From positions 1 through 8,810 of the forward strand of contig WRGP01000174.1 in the NCBI GenBank assembly GCA_009787135.1: a stretch of DNA of 8,810 bases, written 5' to 3'. Under the pieces are notes generated by a model. The model saw only the letters and a list, made by a program, of their open reading frames with translations. It did no database searches and was not told the DNA's origin. Below, in pieces: positions 1 to 6,377 of the stretch. The translations under genes were made by a program, and so were the position numbers. Each line of letters starts with the position of its first letter. Position 1 is the first letter of the stretch. Source of the stretch: Bacillota bacterium. Lineage in GTDB: Bacteria > Bacillota > Clostridia > Christensenellales > Aristaeellaceae.

Positions 1-27
1 CCTGAAAGCCTTAACGCAGTTCTTCTT

Positions 28-163
28 GCTTTTACCTCTGCTCTTCTCTACCGCTTTTCACTCTGGCGTTTACTTTTTCATTCAACGTAAATTGCTCCGA
101 AATTGCTCCGAAATTGCTCCGCCCTGCTGGCAAACCCAAACGGTCACACCCGGTACCCAAACG
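28..163. repeat. Short direct-repeat cluster downstream of apbE
   Basis: Bases 1-182 hold no gene I can support, but they are rich in repeats. Three perfect, directly adjacent copies of the 11-mer AAATTGCTCCG lie at 89-99, 100-110 and 111-121. Two copies of ACCCAAACG follow at 134-142 and 155-163, with a 21-base period. A looser pair, GCTTTT then CTCTG, lies at 28-40 and 53-65 in a pyrimidine-rich stretch. Spacings of 11 and 21 bases are close to one and two helical turns, which would suit protein binding on one DNA face, but this is inference. Reading frame 1 is open from the window edge to a TAA at 88-90, so the tail of a gene entering from the left cannot be excluded. I see no terminator hairpin for apbE here. 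Confidence 0.7.
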
Positions 164-182
164 TCCGGCTCAAAGCAAATCC

Positions 183-1262
183 CTATCGGTTCGTGGCCCC
201 CTCGCTCTTCGCCATCGCGCGCAGCCCTTCCGTCATCTCTACCGTATGGTCGTTCAAAACCCAAAGCGCCTCCACGCCCTCCAGCGAATCGACGAACACG
301 CGCCCTGCCTCATAGGGCATTACAAATACGGCGGTGGACAGGATATCCGACCATCCAGAATCCTTTGTCACAATGGTAACCGCCCGCATCGTGTCCGCTG
401 GCATGAGCGTATCGGGTGAAATGATGTGGTGGTAACGCATACCGTCCACGACAACATAGCGCTGATAATCCCCGCTAGTCACCACCGATGTGCCCGAGAC
501 AAACAGCACGTCCATGTTCGCGTCCGGATCGCCAAAGATTACGCCGTCCGGGTCCTGCACGCCAACGCCCCAGCGAAGCCGCCCATCGAGCGGCGGGTCG
601 CCAACCACCACATTGCCGCCGGCGCTGAGGATAAACGACGGCATGCCGCTTTCCATCATCCATTCGCCGACCAGCTGCGCGGCATACCCCTTCGCCACGG
701 AACCCAGGTCAATGCGGGTGTACGGATCAAGATACGTCACGGTATTCGTTTCGGGTTCCAATAGAACCTGATCAAAATCCACATGCTTAGCCGCCTCCCT
801 GAGCGCTTCCATGGAAGGGGGTGACACACCCTCCGGATCATATTCCGCATCCTCGCGAAAGGCGTGCCATATTTCAAGCACGGCGCCTAACGCCACGTTG
901 ACCGTGCCGTTTGTGTGCGGTTGCGCCTCTTTGCAGAACAGAAGGAGCGACATAAGCTCCGGATCCACCTCCACCGGCCCCTTGGGTGCTTGCTGGTTCA
1001 TATAATACAGGTTTTTGACCCCTTCATACGCGTTATAGCCGTCAAACACCTCGTGGAGGCTCTCGAACCGCCGACGCGCCTCTTGCGTGACCCCCTCAAA
1101 GACGGCCTTTTCCCGCGCGTATCCGATGATCGTGATGATCGTGTCAAACGTGTTGAAGAAAGACATACTGAACCTTTCATAGGCCTCCTCCGCTGCGGCG
1201 CCGCCCGGCAGGCACAAAAGCAGCATATAGAGGGCAATCACAAGCGATACGCGTCTTCTCAT
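183..1262 (-). CDS. apbE: FAD:protein FMN transferase, ApbE family, exported
   Basis: ApbE enzymes use FAD to attach FMN covalently to a Thr or Ser of target flavoproteins such as Rnf/Nqr subunits or FMN-binding-domain proteins, outside the cytoplasmic membrane. The 359-residue length is typical. Visible family blocks are DLGSVAKGYAAQ (185-196), SAGGNVVVG (213-221), TSGDYQR (262-268), HHIISPDT (278-285) and SDILSTA (305-311), with the Asp and Thr that usually bind Mg. Residues 1-24 form a signal peptide ending GAAAEE. Cys17 follows LLL, a poor lipobox, so signal peptidase I cleavage is likelier than lipidation, although many Gram-positive ApbE proteins are lipoproteins. The ATG at 1262 has an AAAGGA site about 9 bases upstream. 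No flavinylation target is encoded nearby, so its substrate is unknown. A -10-like TATGCT lies upstream, but I found no good -35. Family assignment is secure. Confidence 0.93.
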   Translation of the reverse strand: MRRRVSLVIALYMLLLCLPGGAAAEEAYERFSMSFFNTFDTIITIIGYAREKAVFEGVTQEARRRFESLHEVFDGYNAYEGVKNLYYMNQQAPKGPVEVDPELMSLLLFCKEAQPHTNGTVNVALGAVLEIWHAFREDAEYDPEGVSPPSMEALREAAKHVDFDQVLLEPETNTVTYLDPYTRIDLGSVAKGYAAQLVGEWMMESGMPSFILSAGGNVVVGDPPLDGRLRWGVGVQDPDGVIFGDPDANMDVLFVSGTSVVTSGDYQRYVVVDGMRYHHIISPDTLMPADTMRAVTIVTKDSGWSDILSTAVFVMPYEAGRVFVDSLEGVEALWVLNDHTVEMTEGLRAMAKSEGATNR

Positions 1263-1545
1263 ACCCTATATTCCTTTCCAAACGCAGCAGTTTTGGAGCG
1301 CCTGCGTATAGCATATCATGCCCCCGGTTAAAAAGAAAGCAAAACAGTAAATTGCGAAAGAGCGTAACGCGCAAATTGAGATTGTGCCGGTTTTCAACCA
1401 GCTTGTCCTGAATTGGATGAGGCGGGTTGATTTACGCAATTTCAAGATGCCTCGGATAGCCGCTGCCGCCTTGGGTATGCGGGTGACTGCCCCGCCGTCT
1501 GCACTGTTCAGCCCGTCTTTGGTGTCGTTCAGCCAATGTCCTCCA
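1263..1545. other. Divergent intergenic region with repeated CGCAATTT-type motif
   Basis: This region separates the divergent apbE and E2-like genes. A 68-codon frame at 1384-1590 has no recognisable content and no good ribosome binding site, so I do not call it a gene. The region carries AAATTGCG (1349-1356), CGCAAATT (1370-1377) and CGCAATTT (1435-1442); a fourth, palindromic copy lies in the E2-like promoter (1557-1567). TTGCG at 1352-1356 and CGCAA at 1370-1374 could pair as a 5-bp stem. The copies look like binding sites for one regulator of both genes, which is inference. Confidence 0.5.
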
Positions 1546-1574
1546 TTTACAGAACCCGCAATTTGCGCTATACT
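1546..1574 (+). promoter_or_regulatory. Sigma-A-type promoter of the E2-like gene, with palindrome in spacer
   Basis: The -35 box TTTACA (1546-1551) and -10 box TATACT (1569-1574) each match the consensus in 5 of 6 bases and are 17 bases apart. Transcription would begin near 1581, leaving a leader of about 20 bases. The spacer holds the perfect inverted repeat CGCAA-T-TTGCG (1557-1567), placed where a bound repressor would block RNA polymerase. The operator role is inferred. Confidence 0.72.
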
Positions 1575-1590
1575 AAGTCATCCTAAATAA

Positions 1591-1596
1591 AGAAGG
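1591..1596 (+). promoter_or_regulatory. Ribosome binding site that decides the E2-like start
   Basis: AGAAGG is followed by two in-frame ATG codons. The first, at 1598, is only one base away, which is too close for normal initiation. The second, at 1604, is seven bases away. I therefore start the protein at 1604, giving MFGRRPDG as the N-terminus. Confidence 0.7.
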
Positions 1597-1603
1597 TATG
1601 CTT

Positions 1604-2524
1604 ATGTTCGGACGCCGTCCCGATGGCCGTAAAGTTGTCCAGGAGGATGCAATTCTGGCCCTTGCCCCTTACCTTATGCCGCAGCGCGTGGATGCGCAGG
1701 TGCATAGCATGTTGCGCGTCAATTGTGATGTGCTGACGAATTACATCCGTGCCCAGCGGGACAAGGGGCATGTCTTCTCCTATCTGGATCTGGTCATTGC
1801 CGCGTATGTGCGCATGGTCTCCCAATATCCCGAGTTCAACCGCTTCATCCATAATAAACGGCTGTACGCGCGCAACACGATCAGCGTGTCCCTGGCCATT
1901 CTCAAAACGTTTGAAAACGGCGATGAGATCAAGGAATCCACCATTAAGCTGCATTTTAACCCTACGGATACCATTTTCGATGTTCACGCAACCCTGCAAA
2001 AGGCCATCGACGAAAACCGCAAGCCGGAAATAGCCAACAACACGGACAAGGTGGCCCGCTTCCTGCTGGAGGTACCCGGCCTGCCCACCTTCATCGTGGC
2101 GCTTGTGCGTGTGCTGGACCGCTATGGCCTGATGCCGCGCTTTCTTGTCAATATTAGCCCATTCCATACGGGCTTGTTTATCACGAATATGATGTCGCTT
2201 GGCATGGGTGCTGTCAATCATCATATTTATAATTTTGGAAACACCAGCGTGTTCGTCTCCATCGGCAAGGTGGATCGCGTGCCGGTGCCGGGGCCTGGAG
2301 GCACGGTGAAGCTGGAGCGAAGCATTCCCTTGGGCTTGGTAGCGGACGAGCGCGTCACCAGCGGCGCGTCGTTCGTGCGCGCCTTCACCCTTTGGCGGGA
2401 TCTGCTGACCGATCCCACGGTGCTGGAAACGCCGCCGGAGACCGTTCAATATGATTTTCCGCCGGAGCAAATGCCCCCCGTATCCGGCCGCAGAAAGCGC
2501 GGGAAGGTAACGGTGGGGGCGTAA
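1604..2524 (+). CDS. Standalone 2-oxoacid dehydrogenase E2-like acyltransferase domain protein, catalytic motif altered
   Basis: The 306-residue protein resembles the catalytic domain of dihydrolipoamide acyltransferases (chloramphenicol acetyltransferase fold). It has no lipoyl domain, no peripheral-subunit-binding domain, and no E1 or E3 gene nearby. The middle has the E2-like sequence around residues 56-100 (DLVIAAYVR, YPEFNR, RLYARN) and the SPFHTG and NHHIYNFGNTSVFVSIG segments (185-221). The motif that should read DHRVxDG is DERVTSG at 248-254, so the catalytic His is Glu and the Asp is Ser. From memory, related standalone Clostridia proteins often have DER with DG kept, so the Glu may be family-typical and the Ser less so. 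It may use a different chemistry or have a binding or structural role. The C-terminus is basic (GRRKRGK). It has its own promoter, diverges from apbE and converges on puuD. Function is not known. Confidence 0.8.
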   Translation: MFGRRPDGRKVVQEDAILALAPYLMPQRVDAQVHSMLRVNCDVLTNYIRAQRDKGHVFSYLDLVIAAYVRMVSQYPEFNRFIHNKRLYARNTISVSLAILKTFENGDEIKESTIKLHFNPTDTIFDVHATLQKAIDENRKPEIANNTDKVARFLLEVPGLPTFIVALVRVLDRYGLMPRFLVNISPFHTGLFITNMMSLGMGAVNHHIYNFGNTSVFVSIGKVDRVPVPGPGGTVKLERSIPLGLVADERVTSGASFVRAFTLWRDLLTDPTVLETPPETVQYDFPPEQMPPVSGRRKRGKVTVGA

Positions 2525-2529
2525 CCATT

Positions 2530-2550
2530 AAAACCTGCCCGGAAGGGGCA
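2530..2550 (-). terminator. Weak intrinsic terminator after puuD
   Basis: On the minus strand, directly after the puuD stop, TGCCC and GGGCA (2536-2550) pair around a 5-base loop, and GGTTTT follows. The stem is short but GC-only apart from its outer pair, and the U run is only four bases. On the plus strand no T run follows the hairpin, so it would end the convergent E2-like transcript poorly. Confidence 0.42.
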
Positions 2551-2551
2551 A

Positions 2552-3205
2552 TCACCCAATCAGCCATTCAAAAATCCCCCGCATCGTGTCCGCCATCTGT
2601 TCCGGATGCCACTGCAAAAGCAGGATGTTTTTCCCCTCCGCCGCTTCCACCACCCCATCGGGCGATTGTGCGGCCACGCGCAGCCCGCGCCCCACGCGGT
2701 CAATCGCCTGATGATGGCTGGAGTTGACCCGTATCTCTCCCGCGCCAAGCAGCGAAGCCAGCAGTGTGCCCGCCTCCACGGACGCGGGGTGGCGGCCCGT
2801 GATGTTCCCGCTATGCCATAATACGGGGCTGAAGGCATCCGGCAGGTGTTGATGCAGCGAACCGCCGAGAAACACGTTAGCCACCTGGCATCCACGGCAG
2901 ATGCCCAGCACGCGTTTCCCCCGCGCCATAAACGCCTCCATCAGCAGCTTGTCGGAAAGATCGCGCGTCGGGTCGTCCAGTTCGCAGGCCGGGTGCGTCG
3001 CCTGCCCAAAGTGCTCCCCGGGCAGGTCGCCTCCGCCGGGCAGAAGCAGCGCGTCAAACAGGCTTGCATACGCCGCGGCATCCTCGGGCGTATCGGCAAA
3101 CGCCACCGCCCCGGCAGCCTCCGCCGCGCGCAGCGCGCGAAGGTACGCCGCCGGAATCTCTACTCTTCTTTGCCCGATGTTCCCGGCGATCAATACGCGC
3201 TTCAT
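2552..3205 (-). CDS. puuD: Class I glutamine amidotransferase, gamma-glutamyl-GABA hydrolase (peptidase C26) type
   Basis: Family members hydrolyse gamma-glutamyl amide bonds; PuuD releases GABA from gamma-glutamyl-GABA in putrescine degradation. The 217 residues contain LLPGGGDLPGEHFG (54-67), the nucleophile elbow GICRG with Cys103, NSSHHQAI (161-168) and WHPE with His200 and Glu202, so the Cys-His-Glu triad is intact. At 217 residues it is somewhat shorter than the roughly 250 of E. coli PuuD. The ATG at 3205 has GGAGG nine bases upstream. It is the last gene of the minus-strand run, 45 bases after the aldo/keto reductase with no terminator between them. No other putrescine-pathway gene is in the window, so the gene symbol rests on family likeness and the substrate could be another gamma-glutamyl compound. 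Confidence 0.82.
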   Translation of the reverse strand: MKRVLIAGNIGQRRVEIPAAYLRALRAAEAAGAVAFADTPEDAAAYASLFDALLLPGGGDLPGEHFGQATHPACELDDPTRDLSDKLLMEAFMARGKRVLGICRGCQVANVFLGGSLHQHLPDAFSPVLWHSGNITGRHPASVEAGTLLASLLGAGEIRVNSSHHQAIDRVGRGLRVAAQSPDGVVEAAEGKNILLLQWHPEQMADTMRGIFEWLIG

Positions 3206-3250
3206 CCCTTTGGCCCTCCATTTTTTCTCAGCGCACCGGCGCCTGAATTG

Positions 3251-4408
3251 TTATAAATGCAAAAATTTCCGGCAAACAAAGGCGACCGGCTTATACAGCA
3301 CGCCTTCCATTTCTTTTTCAACGCCTTTGAGCGCTTGCCGAATTCCAATGTTTTGCGGACAATGCTTCTCACACGCGCCGCATTGCACACATAAGGACGC
3401 CTGATGTCCGCTGGTTCTGGATGCATAGTGAAACTTTTTCTTGATCCCTTTCGTGGCGCCCATCTTTGTATCGTTGTAACAAGAAAAGCACATCGGGATA
3501 TCAACCCCCTGAGGGCATGGCACGCAGTAATTGCATCCCGTGCAGGGAATGGCCCCCTTGCCCATCAGGATCCGCCGGATCTGTTCATATCGCGCAAGCT
3601 CTGCTTCCCTAAGCGTGTTCGCTTCCGCCCCGCAAGCGATCCGCACGTTTTCCTTGACCATCTCAAGGGAACTCATGCCGGACAGGGCCATCATAACCGC
3701 CGGATGATTGAGCACCCAACGAATGCCCCATTCGGCGGGAGAACGTGCTTCGGGGGCGTTCTTCCATACCTCCAGCGCCTCGCCGGGAAGCTTGCTCGCC
3801 AGCATCCCCCCGCGCAGAGGTTCCATCGCGATGACGGGCAGGCCCTTTGAGGCCGCGTATTCAACCCCTTCTATCCCCGCCTGGCTGCGCTCATCCAGAT
3901 AGTTGAACTGCAGCATGCAAAAGTCCCAATCGTGGACATCCACTAACTTTTTGAATTCTAAAAGCCCGCCATGATAGGAAAACCCAATATGGGCAAGCTG
4001 TCCAACGCTCCGCTTCTTAGCAAACCAATCCAAGATGCCAAGCCCGAGGAACCGCTCCCACGCCGTAACGCCCGGGAGCATATGCATCAAATAGTAATCA
4101 ATGGAATCCGTTTGCAGGCGTCTGCGCTGCGTGTCAAAGAGGCGGTCAAAATCCTCCCGTTTCCGCGCGAGAAACAGGGGCAGTTTCGTCGCGATCCGCA
4201 CCCTATCGCGATACCCCTTTGCCATGACCTTGCCCAGCCTCTCCTCGCTGTGCGGATAGACATAAGCGGTATCAAAATAATTCACGCCGCTTTCCACCGC
4301 GCAGGCGATCATTGCCTCCACTTCCCCATCGTCTTTGGGAAACCGCATGCATCCAAAGCCAAGCTGCGAGAGCCGCTCGCCGTTCTTAGGGTTGGTTCGA
4401 TAGAGCAT
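3251..4408 (-). CDS. Aldo/keto reductase with C-terminal 4Fe-4S ferredoxin-like domain
   Basis: This is a fused cytoplasmic oxidoreductase: an NAD(P)H-type aldo/keto reductase barrel followed by a two-cluster iron-sulfur tail, a combination common in anaerobes (COG1453-like). Barrel residues include FDTAYVYPHSE with Asp46 and Tyr51, Lys75 in TKLP and His109 in YYLMHM, matching the catalytic tetrad. The tail has Cys289, 292, 295 and 298 followed by PQGVDIP, then Cys340, 343, 346 and 350 followed by P, enough for two 4Fe-4S clusters. The length of 385 residues is normal. I start at 4408 rather than at an in-frame ATG at 4432, because AGGAGGG ends six bases before the 4408 ATG. The 89-base gap from mtaD shows no clear terminator. 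The electron donor and carbonyl substrate cannot be read from the sequence. Confidence 0.9.
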   Translation of the reverse strand: MLYRTNPKNGERLSQLGFGCMRFPKDDGEVEAMIACAVESGVNYFDTAYVYPHSEERLGKVMAKGYRDRVRIATKLPLFLARKREDFDRLFDTQRRRLQTDSIDYYLMHMLPGVTAWERFLGLGILDWFAKKRSVGQLAHIGFSYHGGLLEFKKLVDVHDWDFCMLQFNYLDERSQAGIEGVEYAASKGLPVIAMEPLRGGMLASKLPGEALEVWKNAPEARSPAEWGIRWVLNHPAVMMALSGMSSLEMVKENVRIACGAEANTLREAELARYEQIRRILMGKGAIPCTGCNYCVPCPQGVDIPMCFSCYNDTKMGATKGIKKKFHYASRTSGHQASLCVQCGACEKHCPQNIGIRQALKGVEKEMEGVLYKPVAFVCRKFLHL

Positions 4409-4414
4409 GGCGCA

Positions 4415-4421
4415 CCCTCCT
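4415..4421 (-). promoter_or_regulatory. Strong ribosome binding site fixing the aldo/keto reductase start
   Basis: The minus strand reads AGGAGGG, then six bases, then ATG at 4408. An ATG 24 bases further upstream would extend the frame by eight residues, but it lacks a comparable site and would place this one inside the coding region. Confidence 0.8.
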
Positions 4422-4497
4422 GTCATTTGCACCCCCCAAAGGGATCTTTTCCGTAAGCGGGGATTCTATGGAGCGGAGCCCTCTGGCGTTCCCAGCC

Positions 4498-5784
4498 TTA
4501 CAGCGCGTCCACGACACGCTTTCGTGACTTTTCCACCTCAAACACCACGCGCTCAATATCCATCGTCGGATACACTCCATCCTTATACAGCACCTTCCCG
4601 TCGCACATCGTCAGCACAATGTCTGATCCGGACGCCGCGTACGCCACGTTATGGAGCATGTCGTGCACAGGCCGCATGGCCGGCAAAGCCGCATCCAGCA
4701 CCACAAGATCCGCCCGATACCCCTCCACGACCGCGCCGCAATCCTCCCGCCCCTGCGCCAGCGCCCCGGCGCGCGTCGCGGCAAATAGCGCCTGCGTCGG
4801 CGTGAGCAGCGTCGGATCGCCTGAAAAGCCCTTCTGCGCGAGCAAAAAGAAACGGACCTCCTCCAGCATGTTCAGGTTGTTGTTGCTGGCCACGCTGTCC
4901 GTGCCGAGCGCTACCAGTACCCCTTTGGCAAGCGCCTGCCTTGCGTCAAACACGCCGCTGGCCAGCTTGAGGTTGGACTTGGGGCACGAGCCGACTGTCA
5001 CGCCCTTCTCCCGAAGGATGTCGAAGTCCTCCGCCTCCAGCCATACGCAGTGCGCCGCCGTCGCGGGGCTGTCAAAAAGCCCGGCGTCGGCAAGGTAGCG
5101 CGCCGGCGTGCGCCCTCCGTGCCGCGCCTTGCATTCCTCGTGCTCCTTTTTTGTTTCCGACACGTGGACGTGTACGCGGCACGAAAGCCGGCCGGCTTCC
5201 TCCGCCAACGCGCGGGCCGTGGCCTCGTCCGAGGTATATTCCGCGTGCAGCGCCAGATCAATGGCAATGCGCCCATCCTCCGCGCCCTGCCAGTCGCGCA
5301 CGGCGGCGCGAGCCTCTCGCGCCGCCCCCAATGCGTCATAGGGCGACGCGTCAAAGTTCGTCACGCCATTGGAAAGGTTGATCTTCGCGCCGCTCTCGGC
5401 AAACGCCCGCGCCATGTGATCCAGCTCGCGGTACATATCCGTGGTGGAGGTGATGCCGTAGCGCGCCATCTCCGCAATGCCCAGCAGCGTCGCCCAGTAG
5501 ATGTCCTTGCCTGTCATGTGCGCCTCAAACGGGAAAATCTTCCGCCATAGCCAATCGCTCAGCGCCAGATTCTCCCCATAGCCCCGCAGCAGCGTCATCG
5601 GCGTGTGGCTATGCGCGTTTACAAAGCCGGGCAGCAGAAGCTTGCCCCGTCCGTCGTATGTCTCGCCATACGTTCCGATAGGCCGCTCGGCCGATATTCT
5701 CGCGATCCTCGCGCCCTCCACCGCGACATATTGATGCTCCCGAACGCCCTTGGGCGTCAGCACGGCGATGTTTGAAAAAAGCAT
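4498..5784 (-). CDS. mtaD: 5-methylthioadenosine/S-adenosylhomocysteine deaminase (amidohydrolase)
   Basis: This metal-dependent amidohydrolase is predicted to deaminate the adenine ring of methylthioadenosine and/or S-adenosylhomocysteine, clearing by-products of SAM use in the cytoplasm. The 428-residue length fits the family. Metal-site features are His58 and His60 in PGFVNAHSH, His207 in HVHVSE, His245 in AAHCVW and Asp296 in GTDSVASNNNLNM; Glu210 and His180 are likely substrate or proton-transfer residues. The N-terminal strand-rich part and the end (GYRADLVVLD near 360) are typical of the composite beta domain of these enzymes. The ATG at 5784 is five bases after GGAGGG. The gene starts only 17 bases after the lemA stop, so co-transcription is very likely. 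Related deaminases act on other nucleosides, guanine or chlorinated triazines, so the family is certain and the exact substrate less so. Confidence 0.87.
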   Translation of the reverse strand: MLFSNIAVLTPKGVREHQYVAVEGARIARISAERPIGTYGETYDGRGKLLLPGFVNAHSHTPMTLLRGYGENLALSDWLWRKIFPFEAHMTGKDIYWATLLGIAEMARYGITSTTDMYRELDHMARAFAESGAKINLSNGVTNFDASPYDALGAAREARAAVRDWQGAEDGRIAIDLALHAEYTSDEATARALAEEAGRLSCRVHVHVSETKKEHEECKARHGGRTPARYLADAGLFDSPATAAHCVWLEAEDFDILREKGVTVGSCPKSNLKLASGVFDARQALAKGVLVALGTDSVASNNNLNMLEEVRFFLLAQKGFSGDPTLLTPTQALFAATRAGALAQGREDCGAVVEGYRADLVVLDAALPAMRPVHDMLHNVAYAASGSDIVLTMCDGKVLYKDGVYPTMDIERVVFEVEKSRKRVVDAL

Positions 5785-5801
5785 ACAATCCCTCCTTCGG
5801 A

Positions 5802-6377
5802 TTACAAAGTCATATCAATATCGGCGCGGTGCGCTTCTTGCGCGACAAACATTTGCTGCTTCTTGACGCCCCGCATGGCAGCCGCGACGCTGGCTGGGAA
5901 AGAGACGATTTTTTGGTTGAGAACGGAGACATTGGCATTGTAGAGGCGCCGGGCCGCTTGAAGATGTTCCTCGGTATCGGATATGCTTTTTTGCAACTGT
6001 ATAAAAATTTCGGAAGAAGCGAGCTGCGGATATGCCTCGCCCACCGCGCTGATCTCCACCGCGGCGGTGTCCATGCGTGCGGCCGCGCGATTTTTTTCCT
6101 CCATCGGCATCCCGCCGCGGAGTTTGATGGATTCCAGCACAATATATTTTTCATGTGCCATGTAGCCTTTGGATGCCTCAAACACCTTTTTGAGTACGCC
6201 ATAGCGCTTTGAGAGGGCCACGTCAATGCCGGAAGCGGCTTCCTGCACCTTCACCATCAGGCGGGCAAGGGTGTTGCCCGCCGCTATACAATACGCTAAA
6301 AATATGAAAAGAAGCGCGGCGGCAGCGGCGCTGGCAGCGCCCATGGGGCTGGTCAGAAAATCAAGTACAGTCAGCAT
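5802..6377 (-). CDS. lemA: LemA family membrane-anchored protein
   Basis: LemA proteins are widespread, helical, membrane-anchored proteins of poorly known role. This 191-residue copy has one N-terminal membrane segment (about 13-34) followed by a long helical domain. Family marks are VQEAASGIDVALSKRY (44-59), KGYMAHE (70-76), YPQLASS (116-122), TEEHLQAARRLYNANV (135-150) and FP at 160-161. The start ATG at 6377 overlaps the end of the DUF3137-like gene by seven bases (ATGCTGA). Its ribosome binding site, AAGGAGG with a seven-base spacer, lies inside that gene's last codons, so translation of the two is probably coupled. The usual LemA C-terminal GF motif region is altered here to RGVKKQQMF. 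Confidence 0.9.
   Translation of the reverse strand: MLTVLDFLTSPMGAASAAAAALLFIFLAYCIAAGNTLARLMVKVQEAASGIDVALSKRYGVLKKVFEASKGYMAHEKYIVLESIKLRGGMPMEEKNRAAARMDTAAVEISAVGEAYPQLASSEIFIQLQKSISDTEEHLQAARRLYNANVSVLNQKIVSFPASVAAAMRGVKKQQMFVAQEAHRADIDMTL

Noticed and set aside
26..379. 117-codon plus-strand frame at the left edge
   Set aside because: It runs through the tandem repeats and then antisense through the 3' part of apbE. It has no RBS or family pattern, and the tail is low-complexity Pro/Arg/Ser.
1384..1590. 68-codon frame in the apbE/E2-like spacer
   Set aside because: It lacks a ribosome binding site and any family pattern, and it runs through the E2-like promoter.
1583..2470. 295-codon open frame on the minus strand opposite the E2-like gene
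   Set aside because: Its translation has no recognisable domain and is rich in His, Gln and Arg, as expected from the antisense of a GC-rich gene. The plus-strand frame has clear family motifs, a promoter and an RBS.
4409..4497. Possible terminator or promoter between mtaD and the aldo/keto reductase
   Set aside because: A TAGAAT -10-like box is present, but no -35 fits at 16-18 bases, and the GC-rich segments form no stem followed by T residues.
5050..5550. 166-codon plus-strand frame inside mtaD
   Set aside because: It is a shadow of the intact, motif-complete mtaD on the other strand, caused by high G+C at codon third positions.
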